A DNA stretch of 64,000 nt from an uncultured Duncaniella sp. (GTDB lineage Bacteria; Bacteroidota; Bacteroidia; Bacteroidales; Muribaculaceae), in the NCBI GenBank assembly GCA_910586665.1, contig CAJUIX010000013.1:25035-89034 (forward strand), written 5' to 3'. How positions within the stretch are numbered: the stretch's first letter is position 1; every line of letters starts with the position of its first letter. Made by a program: the position numbers and the translations under genes. Of this stretch, positions 39,931 through 48,703 are shown piece after piece. The notes beneath the pieces were generated by a model. That model had not been told where the DNA came from, searched no databases, and was given only the letters and a program-made list of their open reading frames with translations.

Positions 39931-41496
39931 TTAGTTTACTATGACTTCGACAGGGCTGAGGACGCGCTCGATGCCGTCGGGGCCTTTGGCGCGGATGCGG
40001 GAGATGTAGAAGCGCTTGCCGCGCGAGAGGCGCTTGAACTGGTCCTTCTGACGCTGCGAGAATCCGGCGCCCTGGGAGACTTCGGGGATGGCGTTGCCCA
40101 TTTGGTCGAAGAACACGGTCTCGAATCCGAGTACCTGGAAGTCGATGTTGAGCATGTCGTCGTCAATGGCGGCGTCGATGCCGGGCGCGGCTGTCAGGAG
40201 AGTCTTGGATATGGGGCGGCCACCCTTGTAGCGCTCCTTGACACCGTTCTGCCCGGTGTAGGAGATGAAGGCCACTGGATCGGGGAGCTTGCGCACCCTG
40301 AAAGAGGTCGAGGAGACGGTCTGCGGACGTCCGTCGATGTTGGCGGTCACGGTTATGGTGGCGTTCTCGCCCACTTTGGCGGGACGGGCCACCCAGGCGT
40401 CACCCTTGCGGGTCAGAGAGCCGTTGGTCATGGTGGCGCTGACGGCGTTCATGGGCACTCCGGGTACGGAAATGCTCATCGGGTTGTCTATGCCGGCATA
40501 GAGGACGTTCATCATCGTTGCGGAGACGGTGGCTGTCGGTTCCATGACGGTGTAGCTCGACGAGAAGGGGTGGCGGGTCGAAGAACCGTCGCCGTGGGCC
40601 ACTTCGAGGTAGCCGCTATAGTCAAATGTGCCGGTCGAGGAGGTGACGAATTCATAGAGACCCTGCTCGTTGGCGAGTTTCTTTCCGGCCACGAAAATTT
40701 CGGGGCGAGCGGTGGTGTCGACTGCGGCGAGGACGATGTTGGCGCTGTACTTTCCGCCCCTCATCACCATGCGCGACTGCGGGATGACGAAGGCGTTGAG
40801 CTCGTTGACGCGGACGTCGCCGGCGTCGACTGCCGACAGGAGGTTGGCGAGCGCCTCACCCTCGGCGTAGCGAATGTCGTTCTGAAGCTTGGTCAGGAGG
40901 GTGACAGCGGCCACGACGGGCTGGTTTTCAAACTTCGCTTCCTCCCATTTCTGAGGAGTCACGGTGCCGGGACGCTTGAAAGGGGCGGTCGAGAGGGCCT
41001 CGCTGATGCTGTGGCGCTTTATGGAGTCGTCGATGAGTGCCGTGATGAAGCCGCGGTAGTTGTCCATAGACTCGTGGAGCATGCGTCCGCCGTTGGCTCC
41101 GGGTGCGAGCATCACGACAGCGGCCGATTCGAGATCATCGCGACGGTTTATTTCGTTGACATTGCCCTCTGGCCCGTCGGCCTCGACGACAATCGCGCGC
41201 TTGAGCGAATCGACGAGGTTGAAGAGGCTCGCCGAGCGGGCACGCACGTCGGTGGCCTTGTTGAGCCAGGGAGTGCCCTTGTCAGGGTTCTGTTCGGTGA
41301 AGGCTCTCAGCTGTGAGTAGACGGCATCGTTGCGCCGGCCCATGTTGTCGTTGGTGCGCGCGAGGCCGTCTTCGACCTGCACAAAACCGTCGAGCACGTC
41401 GCTCGACACGTTGAGTGCAAGCATGGCGGTGAGGACGATATACATGAGGTTTATCATCTTCTGCCTTGGGGATAGCCTGACTACTGATTCTGCCAT
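39931..41496 (-). CDS. gldM: Type IX secretion system stator protein GldM/PorM
   Basis: A 521-residue inner-membrane protein with one N-terminal transmembrane helix (MINLMYIVLTAMLALNVS, preceded by the family signature RLSPRQK). Four periplasmic beta-rich domains follow, as in PorM. Conserved pieces include GKYSANIVLAAVDTTARPEI and the C-terminal FYISRIRAKGPDGIER. GldM and GldL form the proton-driven motor that powers type IX export. Order and spacing (61 nt after gldL, 33 nt before gldN) match other Bacteroidetes T9SS operons. Confidence 0.93.
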   Translation of the reverse strand: MAESVVRLSPRQKMINLMYIVLTAMLALNVSSDVLDGFVQVEDGLARTNDNMGRRNDAVYSQLRAFTEQNPDKGTPWLNKATDVRARSASLFNLVDSLKRAIVVEADGPEGNVNEINRRDDLESAAVVMLAPGANGGRMLHESMDNYRGFITALIDDSIKRHSISEALSTAPFKRPGTVTPQKWEEAKFENQPVVAAVTLLTKLQNDIRYAEGEALANLLSAVDAGDVRVNELNAFVIPQSRMVMRGGKYSANIVLAAVDTTARPEIFVAGKKLANEQGLYEFVTSSTGTFDYSGYLEVAHGDGSSTRHPFSSSYTVMEPTATVSATMMNVLYAGIDNPMSISVPGVPMNAVSATMTNGSLTRKGDAWVARPAKVGENATITVTANIDGRPQTVSSTSFRVRKLPDPVAFISYTGQNGVKERYKGGRPISKTLLTAAPGIDAAIDDDMLNIDFQVLGFETVFFDQMGNAIPEVSQGAGFSQRQKDQFKRLSRGKRFYISRIRAKGPDGIERVLSPVEVIVN

Positions 41497-41557
41497 TTGT
41501 TATTGTTGGAGCAAAAATGTGTTCGGTTTATAAGGAGGATAGGGTGTGGGGGCGTGC

Positions 41558-42538
41558 TTAGTTGACCACGCCTGAGGACTGGGCGCCCGGGATGTCGTTC
41601 ATCATCGGACGATACATATTGATGGTCATGGCGTGGAGCATCTTCTCATAGACCTGGTTGAGCTGCTGCATGTAGCGGGCCATTTTCTCGGTCTCCTCGT
41701 AGTAGCGCGCGCTCTGTGAGGCGCTCTTCTCATACATGTCGCGTATGTCCTTGATGCCGCGGTTGACGCGGTCGATTGATTCGAGCTGTGTAGAGACGCT
41801 CTTGAGCTGTATCTCGTAGATAGTGTTGAGGCCGCCGAGGTTGCGGTTGAGGTCCCCCATGCGCTCGATGTAGCCCTTCGAGTTCTCGGTGATGGATGCG
41901 GAGTTCTCGGTGATTGCGCGGTAGCTGTCGAGGAGGACATTGGAAACGGCGTTGAGCGACTCGGTGGTCTGTCGCAGCTGTTCCATCTGGGTGGAGATGG
42001 CCGACATCTGTGAGAGGTAGTCCTGGGTGGCGGTGGTCAGCTCAGCCATTTTGGACAGCTGCTCAGCCGCGCTCGACATGCGCTGGATGCTTTCGGAGAG
42101 GGCTATGCGGTCCTCCTCGCTGATGCTCACGCCCGAGGGAAGGCCCACGGCGCCGCGCGCGGCAGCGTCGCTGACAGCTCCTGCGGGGACAGAGGCACTT
42201 CCGCTTCCGCCGCCGACAATGACTGTGCCGCCACCGCCGAAACCGCGCTGGCCTGCGGGGTATTCTGCTGCCTCATCCTTGTTGCCAAGCTCGGGGAATA
42301 CGTCCTCCCAGTGATATTCCTTCGGGGGACGGTCAAAGGCGGTGAGGATAAACATGAGCACCTCGGTTCCCATACCGATACAGAGGAGTGTGTTGCCGCC
42401 GGGGAGGTGGAGTATCTTGAAGAGAGCACCCCAGATGACGATGGCCGCGCCGATACTGTAGGCGAAGTTGAAGAGGCGCTGTCCGCCCTCCCATGTCATC
42501 ATGGTTCCGAGTTCTTTCTTTATCTTTTCTTTAGTCAT
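41558..42538 (-). CDS. gldL: Type IX secretion system motor protein GldL/PorL
   Basis: A 326-residue protein with two closely spaced transmembrane helices near the N-terminus (FAYSIGAAIVIWGALFKILH and LLCIGMGTEVLMFILTAF). The conserved charged residue Glu in the second helix is implicated in proton translocation by PorL/GldL. The remainder is cytoplasmic: a Gly/Ser linker (GFGGGGTVIVGGGSGSA) and a long coiled coil (about residues 130-310). It powers the rotary motor together with GldM. The gene starts 39 nt after gldK and is co-transcribed with it. Confidence 0.92.
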   Translation of the reverse strand: MTKEKIKKELGTMMTWEGGQRLFNFAYSIGAAIVIWGALFKILHLPGGNTLLCIGMGTEVLMFILTAFDRPPKEYHWEDVFPELGNKDEAAEYPAGQRGFGGGGTVIVGGGSGSASVPAGAVSDAAARGAVGLPSGVSISEEDRIALSESIQRMSSAAEQLSKMAELTTATQDYLSQMSAISTQMEQLRQTTESLNAVSNVLLDSYRAITENSASITENSKGYIERMGDLNRNLGGLNTIYEIQLKSVSTQLESIDRVNRGIKDIRDMYEKSASQSARYYEETEKMARYMQQLNQVYEKMLHAMTINMYRPMMNDIPGAQSSGVVN

Positions 42539-42577
42539 AGCGGAGTAAAGTTTGGATTGTTGGAGGAAGAGGTGAGG

Positions 42578-44017
42578 TTATTTTTTTGCTTTTGTGCCTT
42601 TGGCAAATCCGATTTGTGAGCGGACGCAGCGGAAGCCGATATAGGAGCGCTGTTCGTTCTGGTATTCCCACATGCGTATGTCGGAACGTATGTTGTGGGC
42701 CACGTCCTTCCACGAGCCGCCACGGACAATCTTGCGCTTCATCTTGTAGGGGTCCTCCATAGCGGCGTTGTAGCGATACTCGGGGTTGAGGTCGCTCGTC
42801 AGCTTGCCTACGCTTTCTGTGAAGGCTGTCGAGGTCCACTCGCTGACGTTGCCGGCCATGTCGTAGAGGCCGAAGTCGTTGGGGGAGTAGGTGCCTACGC
42901 GCGATGTGATTAGCTGGCCGTCCTGGACGAAGTTGCCCTCCTGCGGCTTGAAGTTGGCATAGAAGCATCCTTGCTCCTCCGTCAGCGGCAGGTCGCCGTC
43001 CCAGGGATACATGTTCTCGCTCTTGCCGGCGCGGGCTGCATACTCCCACTCGGCCTCTGTCGGGAGGCGGAAAGGCTCGATGTAGACCCCCTCGCGTCCG
43101 AGCGAGCGGCGGAGATAGTCGGTGCGCCAGTTGGCGAAGGCGTTTGCCTGCTCCCAGCTGACACCGACGACGGGATACTCGCTGTAGCCGCCGTGGGAGA
43201 AGTAGAGGCGGACGTAGGGTTCGTTGTAGGCATTGTCGAAGTCGTTGATCCACGCGGTGGTGTCGGGGTAGACGTTGACGATGTAGGTGTTGACAAAGTC
43301 GAAGTCCCCTGTGAGGCCCCGGGTGATGGTCTCACGGATGATTTCGCCCTCGTCGTTGATATATGCCGTGTCCTTCGAGATGACGGGCACCTCGGTGGGG
43401 ACGGGTCGGTCGGTGTTGTATTCGCGACGGGCAGGGTTGAGGCGGTGCTTGCGGCGCGCGGCCTCGGTGTGGTTGTAGGTCTCGTAGCGGTAGTTGAGCT
43501 GCTCGGGGTCAAGCTCGCGCGCACCGGTGATGGGGTTGGTGCGGTAGAGGCTCTCTATGGCACGCTGCTCATCCTCGTTGGCGTTGCGCCAGGGGATGGC
43601 CTTGTTCCAGTTGAGATGCGGGGTCACGGGGTTGCCCTCGCGGTCCTCCTCGATTTTGAACTCCTCGTTGCCGCCGTAGGAGGGGTCGGCGAGACGCTCG
43701 CGGATAATGGAGTCACGCACCCAGAAGACAAACTGCTTGTACTTGGAGTTTGTGATCTCGGTCTCGTCCATCCAGAAAGCGTCGACAGAGACGCCGCGGG
43801 GGTTGGCCTCGATGTTCCATAGGGAGTCGGATTTCGACGGGCCCATTTTGACAGAGCCCCTCGAGACGAGCACCATGCCGTAGGGGGTAGGCTCGACCCA
43901 GGATGTTCCTCCGACACCCGTCACTTCGCCTCCCGACGCGCTGCGGCTGCCGGTGGCACATGAGATGGCTGAGGAGAGGAGAGTCAGAGCTAAGAGTATG
44001 TGGAATATCTTTTTCAT
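42578..44017 (-). CDS. gldK: Type IX secretion system lipoprotein GldK/PorK
   Basis: A 479-residue lipoprotein (lipobox SSAISC, Cys at about residue 20) with a formylglycine-generating-enzyme (FGE-sulfatase) fold. Conserved elements are VSVDAFWMDETEITNSKYKQF, quoted in part, VVGVSWEQANAFANWR, RLPTEAEWEYAAR, and NVSEWTSTAF, plus the C-terminal RGGSW and YIGFRCVR. PorK forms the large ring with PorN under the outer membrane. The fold is structural here and not a sulfatase maturase. It lies 4 nt after the PorP-like gene and 39 nt before gldL. Confidence 0.95.
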   Translation of the reverse strand: MKKIFHILLALTLLSSAISCATGSRSASGGEVTGVGGTSWVEPTPYGMVLVSRGSVKMGPSKSDSLWNIEANPRGVSVDAFWMDETEITNSKYKQFVFWVRDSIIRERLADPSYGGNEEFKIEEDREGNPVTPHLNWNKAIPWRNANEDEQRAIESLYRTNPITGARELDPEQLNYRYETYNHTEAARRKHRLNPARREYNTDRPVPTEVPVISKDTAYINDEGEIIRETITRGLTGDFDFVNTYIVNVYPDTTAWINDFDNAYNEPYVRLYFSHGGYSEYPVVGVSWEQANAFANWRTDYLRRSLGREGVYIEPFRLPTEAEWEYAARAGKSENMYPWDGDLPLTEEQGCFYANFKPQEGNFVQDGQLITSRVGTYSPNDFGLYDMAGNVSEWTSTAFTESVGKLTSDLNPEYRYNAAMEDPYKMKRKIVRGGSWKDVAHNIRSDIRMWEYQNEQRSYIGFRCVRSQIGFAKGTKAKK

Positions 44018-44020
44018 AAG

Positions 44021-45088
44021 TTACATTATGCGTATGCTCTTGTGTTTGTTGCGGTTTTTCTCAGAAAAGTCAAGTTTAAGGCTGTAGCCCGCCATGAGCT
44101 CGTGGCTCCCTGACGAGGCTTTCGATATGTCGGAAAGGTGATAGTCGTAGCTGTAGCCGATGAATATACCTTTGATTTCGGCGCCGAGCATGACGGAGAC
44201 AGCGTCGTTGTATCGGTAGCCGACACCGGCGGTGAAGAGCTTGTTGTAGCGCACACGGCCTGTGACCTGGAAGTCGGTAAAGGTGAAATCGCTTCGGACT
44301 AAGACGGAGGGTATCACTTCAAATAACGTGTTTTTAATCGGAATATTGCTTCCGGCCATGAAATATGCTGTGCGTGGGGCCGTAAACTGGTATTTTTTCG
44401 TCATGCCAGTGGCACCGCCCCCTTCGCCGGCGCCCCCTCCGCCCACGTCCTCACCAGCGCGGGTGGTGGTCGAGGAATTCTCGTTGTCGCTTGTGAAGGT
44501 GACGGTCGGATTGTTGGCATGGAGGAGCGAGGCTCCCACCCAGAATTTCTTGTGGGTGTAGAAGAGGCCCACGCCGAGGTCGAGGGCGTTGCCGGCCACG
44601 TCGTTTTGGGGTATGGCCTCGTCCTCGGGGGAGTGGAAGTCGTCATCGTCGGGGATGAAGACCTCGGAGCCTTTGAATTTCTCGTTGAAGAAGCCGACCT
44701 GGACGGAGCCGGTCAGCTCTCCCTTGAAGAGTTTGAGCTTGTAGCCTATCTGGGCGTTGATGCTGAGGTTGCTGAAGAGGCCGAAAGATTCCTGCTGGAC
44801 CACGAGGCCGGTACCGAAGCGCTTGTTGAGGAACTTGAAGGGCATGTCGGCTGCGGCGAGGAAGGTCTGCGGGGCATTGTCGATGCCCACCCATTGCAGG
44901 CGTCCGCCGCCGCGGATGCGGAGATAGTCGGTGTCGCCGACGGCGCCCGGGTTGTAGTAGGTCGGCACGGCCCAGTACTGAGTGAGCAGCGCGTCTCCCT
45001 GGGCCTTTGCACTGTTGGACACAAGGAGCAGACAGAGGACCGCGACAAGGGCGGCTATATGTTGTGTGGTGATACGTCTGCGTGTCAT
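44021..45088 (-). CDS. porP: PorP/SprF family outer-membrane protein
   Basis: A 355-residue protein with signal peptide (HIAALVAVLCLLLVSNSAKA) and a PorP/SprF beta-barrel. The family start QGDALLTQYWAVPTYYNPGAVGD is recognisable in part, followed by LRGGGRLQW-like RIRGGGRLQWVGIDNAPQTF. It also has an unusual Gly/Glu-rich loop (GEDVGGGGAGEGGGA) around residue 245. PorP-type barrels connect the T9SS to cell-surface cargo in the outer membrane. The start MTRRRITTQ at 45088 overlaps the stop of the PorT-like gene by 4 nt (ATGA); a further in-frame upstream start would be inside that gene. Directly followed by gldK. Confidence 0.87.
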   Translation of the reverse strand: MTRRRITTQHIAALVAVLCLLLVSNSAKAQGDALLTQYWAVPTYYNPGAVGDTDYLRIRGGGRLQWVGIDNAPQTFLAAADMPFKFLNKRFGTGLVVQQESFGLFSNLSINAQIGYKLKLFKGELTGSVQVGFFNEKFKGSEVFIPDDDDFHSPEDEAIPQNDVAGNALDLGVGLFYTHKKFWVGASLLHANNPTVTFTSDNENSSTTTRAGEDVGGGGAGEGGGATGMTKKYQFTAPRTAYFMAGSNIPIKNTLFEVIPSVLVRSDFTFTDFQVTGRVRYNKLFTAGVGYRYNDAVSVMLGAEIKGIFIGYSYDYHLSDISKASSGSHELMAGYSLKLDFSEKNRNKHKSIRIM

Positions 45089-45810
45089 TCGAAATAGAAG
45101 GTTAGGACGACCATTCGGGAGACGGCCTTTTTGAGTGACTGTGTGATTTTCAGCTTGTCGGGTTCGTCGGCGATGTCGGGGCGGTCGTGGCGCAGGGCGT
45201 CGCCGAGGCCGAAACAGAACTTTATCTCGGGGTTGAACTTGAAGTAGGGCATGTAGAAGTCGCAACCGAAGCCGCAGGTGAGGAAGAAGTCAGATGGCTT
45301 GGTGCGGAGATAGTCGCCCGACTGCTTGGTGACGTTGAATGTCGGCATGATGCCGGCTGTGACATAGGGGCGGGAGTTGCGGTAGCGGAGGCCGGAGAAT
45401 TTGATGTCGACCGGGAGCACGACGAGCGCCGATTTGAGATTTTGGCGCAGTTCGGCACCTGTGTTGTACTCGCGCATGGTTATGTCGCGGTTGCCGAAGT
45501 ACATTCCGGGGGTGAAGCGGGCGTTGAGATATGGGCCGAGGCGGTAGTCGATGAGTCCGTTGACGCAGAAGCCCGGCTGGAAGGAGGGCTGCTCGACGAA
45601 CCACTGCTCTCCTGTCTCGGTGGTGTAGCCATTGTGGGTGAAAGTGAAGTCCTGGGTGTGGACGCCGACCGAGAAGCCGAGGTGCCAGCGGCGCATGTCG
45701 GCATACGGGCGGTTCATGACCTTGTCGTTAAGATTCTGGGCCGTAGCGGTAGCTCCGAGACCCGCCAGGACCACGGCTGCCGACACGAACTTTCGTATAA
45801 TCGTCCGCAT
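45085..45810 (-). CDS. porT: PorT-like outer-membrane beta-barrel protein
   Basis: A 241-residue exported barrel protein (signal FVSAAVVLAGLGATATA). It has the PorT/SprT pattern: RRWHLGFSVGVHTQDFTFTH, NGLIDYRLGPYLNARFTPGM, FYMPYFKFNPEIKFCFGL and a terminal TFYFE. PorT-type proteins are needed for type IX secretion. The start MRTIIRKF at 45810 is preferred over 45846 because it opens the signal peptide. It overlaps the PorP-like gene by 4 nt, which supports the same secretion function. Other small beta-barrel families look alike, so PorT is a well-supported but not certain name. Confidence 0.75.
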   Translation of the reverse strand: MRTIIRKFVSAAVVLAGLGATATAQNLNDKVMNRPYADMRRWHLGFSVGVHTQDFTFTHNGYTTETGEQWFVEQPSFQPGFCVNGLIDYRLGPYLNARFTPGMYFGNRDITMREYNTGAELRQNLKSALVVLPVDIKFSGLRYRNSRPYVTAGIMPTFNVTKQSGDYLRTKPSDFFLTCGFGCDFYMPYFKFNPEIKFCFGLGDALRHDRPDIADEPDKLKITQSLKKAVSRMVVLTFYFE

Positions 45811-45920
45811 ATCACGCGTTAATATGTGAAAGTGATGATTCATCACTTGTTATAACGCGGGTGCGCGGGTGAATATTGTATCCGGGGGCTTGCAGTTGCG
45901 CTGTTAACAATTGTATACGG

Positions 45921-45970
45921 CAATCCGGGCACTGTCGCGGCCTTAGAGCCGGCGGTCAGTGCCCGGATTG
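45921..45970 (-). terminator. Hairpin downstream of tyrS
   Basis: A perfect 14-bp stem, CAATCCGGGCACTG (45921-45934) against CAGTGCCCGGATTG (45957-45970), with a 22-nt loop that itself holds GGCC/GGCC-like pairing. It lies 39 nt beyond the tyrS stop codon. No T-run follows on the minus strand, so it may need help to terminate. Confidence 0.55.
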
Positions 45971-46008
45971 GTATCATTTCCCCTGTTCAGGGACGCTTAT
46001 TCCTTGGT

Positions 46009-47304
46009 TCAGTCCACGACGCGGAGGAGGAAGTAGTTCTTCTTGCCGCGCTGGACGAGGATGTATCTGTCGTTTAGGAGCATGTCGGGGGTGACGGGTG
46101 CGTAGGGGTCGGAAATTTTCTCCTTGTTAATGCTCACGCCGCCGCCCTGGACCATTTTGCGCATCTCGCCTTTGGAGGGGAAGACGGGGGCTGTCTCGGT
46201 GAGGAGGTCGGCGAGCTTGACGGCATCGTTGACCACGCTGCGGGGGATTGAGTACTGGGGGACGCCCTCCATGACTGCGAGGAGGGTATCCTCATCAATT
46301 TTGCGCAGGGTTTCGCCGGCCTTGTTGCTGAAGAGTATCTGCGAGGCCTCGACAGCGGCCTCATAGTCCTCGGCGGAGTGCACCATAGTGGTGATTTCCT
46401 TGGCGAGGCGCTTTTGCAAGGGACGTGCGCCGGGGTTCTGTGCCTGCTCTTCGACGAGCGCGGCCACCTCCTCGCGGGTCAGCTCGGTGAAAATCTTGAT
46501 ATACTTCTCGGCGTCGGCGTCGGAGACGTTGAGCCAGAACTGGTAGAACTTGTAGGGGGAGGTGTAGTGCGGGTCGAGCCATACGTTGCCGCTCTCGGTC
46601 TTGCCGAACTTGCCGCCGTCGGCCTTGGTGATGAGGGGACAGGTGAGGGCGAAGGCCTCGCCGCCGACAGTACGGCGGATAAGCTCGGTGCCGGTGGTGA
46701 TGTTGCCCCACTGGTCAGAGCCTCCGAGCTGCAGGCGGCAGTTCTTCTCCTTGTAGAGGTGGAGGAAGTCGTAGCCCTGGCAGAGCTGGTAGGAGAATTC
46801 GGTGAACGACATGCCCTGCTGCGACTCGCCGCTGAGGCGTTTCTTTACGGAGTCCTTGGCCATCATGTAGTTGACGGTGATGTGCTTGCCGACGTCGCGG
46901 ATGAAGTCGAGGAATGAGAAGTTTTTCATCCAGTCGTAGTTGTTGACCATCTCTGCGGCGTTGGAGGCGTCGGAGTCGAAGTCAAGGAACTTGGCGAGCT
47001 GCTTCTTGATGGCCTCCTGGTTGTGGCGTAGGGTCTCCTCGTCGAGGAGCTTGCGCTCCTGGCTCTTCATGGAGGGGTCACCGATCATGCCGGTGGCGCC
47101 GCCGACGAGGGCAATGGGCTTGTGGCCCGCGCGCTGGAAGTGCTTGAGCATCATGACGCCTACGAGGTGTCCGATATGTAGGGAGTCGGCCGTCGGGTCA
47201 ATACCGAGGTAGGCCGTGGTCATTTCTTTTTTGAGTTGTTCTTCTGTGCCCGGCATCATCTGGTGGATCATGCCGCGCCAGGTAAGTTCGTCGATAAAGT
47301 CCAT
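46009..47304 (-). CDS. tyrS: Tyrosyl-tRNA synthetase
   Basis: A 431-residue class I aminoacyl-tRNA synthetase. The HIGH signature is at residues 43-46 (SLHIGHLVG), the tyrosine pocket includes YDFLHLYKEKNCRLQLGGSDQW in part, and the KMSKS-like loop reads KFGKT in GGKFGKTESG. The C-terminal S4-like RNA-binding domain covers about the last 70 residues (FPSKGEMRKMVQGGGVSINK). It charges tRNA-Tyr. It follows the aminotransferase gene by 50 nt and shares its promoter. Tyrosine biosynthesis or salvage is not otherwise represented here. Confidence 0.96.
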   Translation of the reverse strand: MDFIDELTWRGMIHQMMPGTEEQLKKEMTTAYLGIDPTADSLHIGHLVGVMMLKHFQRAGHKPIALVGGATGMIGDPSMKSQERKLLDEETLRHNQEAIKKQLAKFLDFDSDASNAAEMVNNYDWMKNFSFLDFIRDVGKHITVNYMMAKDSVKKRLSGESQQGMSFTEFSYQLCQGYDFLHLYKEKNCRLQLGGSDQWGNITTGTELIRRTVGGEAFALTCPLITKADGGKFGKTESGNVWLDPHYTSPYKFYQFWLNVSDADAEKYIKIFTELTREEVAALVEEQAQNPGARPLQKRLAKEITTMVHSAEDYEAAVEASQILFSNKAGETLRKIDEDTLLAVMEGVPQYSIPRSVVNDAVKLADLLTETAPVFPSKGEMRKMVQGGGVSINKEKISDPYAPVTPDMLLNDRYILVQRGKKNYFLLRVVD

Positions 47305-47354
47305 TTCTATGATTTCTATGTGAAGAGGAGTCAGACTGTTTGGTTGTGTATGGA

Positions 47355-48551
47355 TTATTTGAGGAGCGCGAGGGTCTCGGCGATGCGCTTCAAGGCCTCG
47401 CGGAGATTGTCGTCAGAGGTGGCATAGCTCAGGCGGATGTAGCCTTCCATGCCGAAGGCGCCGCCATCGACTGTGGCGACGTGTCCTTTTTCGAGGAGAT
47501 ACATCGCGAGGTCGGCCGACGAGCTGATTTTGCCCCCTTCGGGAGTGGTCTTGCCGATGTAGGCGCTCACTTCGGGGAAGAGATAGAAGGCGCCCTGCGG
47601 ACGGTTGACCTTGAGGCCGGGAATCTGTGATGCGAGCTCTACCACGAGGTCGCGGCGGCGCTCAAAGGCCTTGTTCATCTCGGCGATGCACTCCTGCGAG
47701 CCTGTGTAGGCTGCCTCGGCTGCCTTCTGTGCGATAGATGAGGCGTTGGAGGTGTACTGGCCCTGGAGCTTGGTGACAGCCTTGGCGAGCCACTGCGGGG
47801 CGGCGCAGTAGCCGATACGCCAGCCGGTCATGGCGTATGCCTTGGAGACTCCGTTGATGATGATCGTCCTGTCGGCTATCTCGGGGAAGGATGCGAGCGA
47901 GGTGAAGGAGCCGGTGAAGTTGATGTGCTCATAAATCTCGTCGGCGAGCACGAGGATGTCGGGGTGCTTGGCGAGCACGTCGACGAGGCCCTGGAGCTCT
48001 TCGCGCGAGTAGATGCTGCCTGTCGGGTTGGAGGGGGAGCAGAGCAGGATCATGCGGGTATTGGGTGTGATGGCTGCCTCGAGCTGTGCGGGTGTGATTT
48101 TGAAATCCTGGTGGATGTCGGCGAGGACCTCTACGGTCTTGCCTCCGGCGAGCTTGACCATCTCGACATAGCTGACCCACGCGGGCATCGGGATGATTAC
48201 CTCGTCGTCGGGGTTGATTGTGGCGAGGATGACATTGCAGAGGGCCTGCTTGGCGCCGTTTGACACCACAATCTGCTCGGGAGCGAAGCTGACACCGTTC
48301 TCCTTGGCGAGCTTTTCGGATACAGCCTTGCGGAGCGACATATAGCCCGGTACCGGGGTATAGAAGGTGAAGTTTTCATCAATGGCACGCTTGGCGGCCT
48401 CCTTGATGTGGCGGGGTGTCTCAAAATCAGGTTCGCCGACTGAGAGGTTGATCACGTCGACTCCTTGAGCCTTAAGCTCGTTGCTCTTCTGCGACATGGC
48501 GAGTGTGGCCGACGGCGCGAGAGCTTGTACGCGGTCTGAAATGTGGGTCAT
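47355..48551 (-). CDS. Pyridoxal-phosphate aminotransferase, aspartate aminotransferase type I family
   Basis: A 398-residue fold-type I PLP enzyme. Motifs: SVGEPDFETPRHIKEAA near residue 40, NGAKQALCNV (PLP phosphate), PSNPTGSIYSREEL, LADEIYEHINF (PLP-binding Asp/Tyr) and the Schiff-base lysine in GVSKAYAMTGWRIGY. It matches AspC/AspB-like aspartate aminotransferases that move the amino group between aspartate (and some aromatics) and 2-oxoglutarate. Exact substrate range is not set by sequence. It is transcribed with tyrS from a promoter just upstream, after the terminator of rnfC. Confidence 0.93.
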   Translation of the reverse strand: MTHISDRVQALAPSATLAMSQKSNELKAQGVDVINLSVGEPDFETPRHIKEAAKRAIDENFTFYTPVPGYMSLRKAVSEKLAKENGVSFAPEQIVVSNGAKQALCNVILATINPDDEVIIPMPAWVSYVEMVKLAGGKTVEVLADIHQDFKITPAQLEAAITPNTRMILLCSPSNPTGSIYSREELQGLVDVLAKHPDILVLADEIYEHINFTGSFTSLASFPEIADRTIIINGVSKAYAMTGWRIGYCAAPQWLAKAVTKLQGQYTSNASSIAQKAAEAAYTGSQECIAEMNKAFERRRDLVVELASQIPGLKVNRPQGAFYLFPEVSAYIGKTTPEGGKISSSADLAMYLLEKGHVATVDGGAFGMEGYIRLSYATSDDNLREALKRIAETLALLK

Positions 48552-48601
48552 CTGTATCTTGTTTTTAAGATGTTAAATATCGAGTTTTTAGTAATTTGGT
48601 G

Positions 48602-48609
48602 CAAAGATA
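48602..48609 (-). promoter_or_regulatory. -7 element of the aminotransferase-tyrS operon
   Basis: TATCTTTG on the minus strand matches TAnnTTTG. A TTTG lies 24 nt upstream, slightly farther than usual. It sits between the rnfC terminator and the start codon at 48551, giving a leader near 45 nt. Confidence 0.6.
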
Positions 48610-48643
48610 AGTATTATTTATTTAATATCTATTCAAAAAAAGA

Positions 48644-48667
48644 TGTGCCGGACAAAAATCCGGCACA
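48644..48667 (-). terminator. Rho-independent terminator of the rnf operon
   Basis: The plus-strand arms TGTGCCGGA (48644-48652) and TCCGGCACA (48659-48667) form a perfect 9-bp stem with a 6-nt loop. On the minus strand it is followed at once by TCTTTTTTTG. It lies 37 nt after the rnfC stop and marks the end of rseC-rnfB-rnfC. Confidence 0.93.
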
Positions 48668-48703
48668 ATTTTAAAGTTGGGTCCCAGCTTCGGGCTGAAA
48701 TCA

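Noticed and set aside
42578..44017. Calling gldK a sulfatase-modifying enzyme
   Set aside because: The FGE-like fold is a structural feature of GldK/PorK, and the gene lies between PorP-like and gldL with the expected lipoprotein signal.
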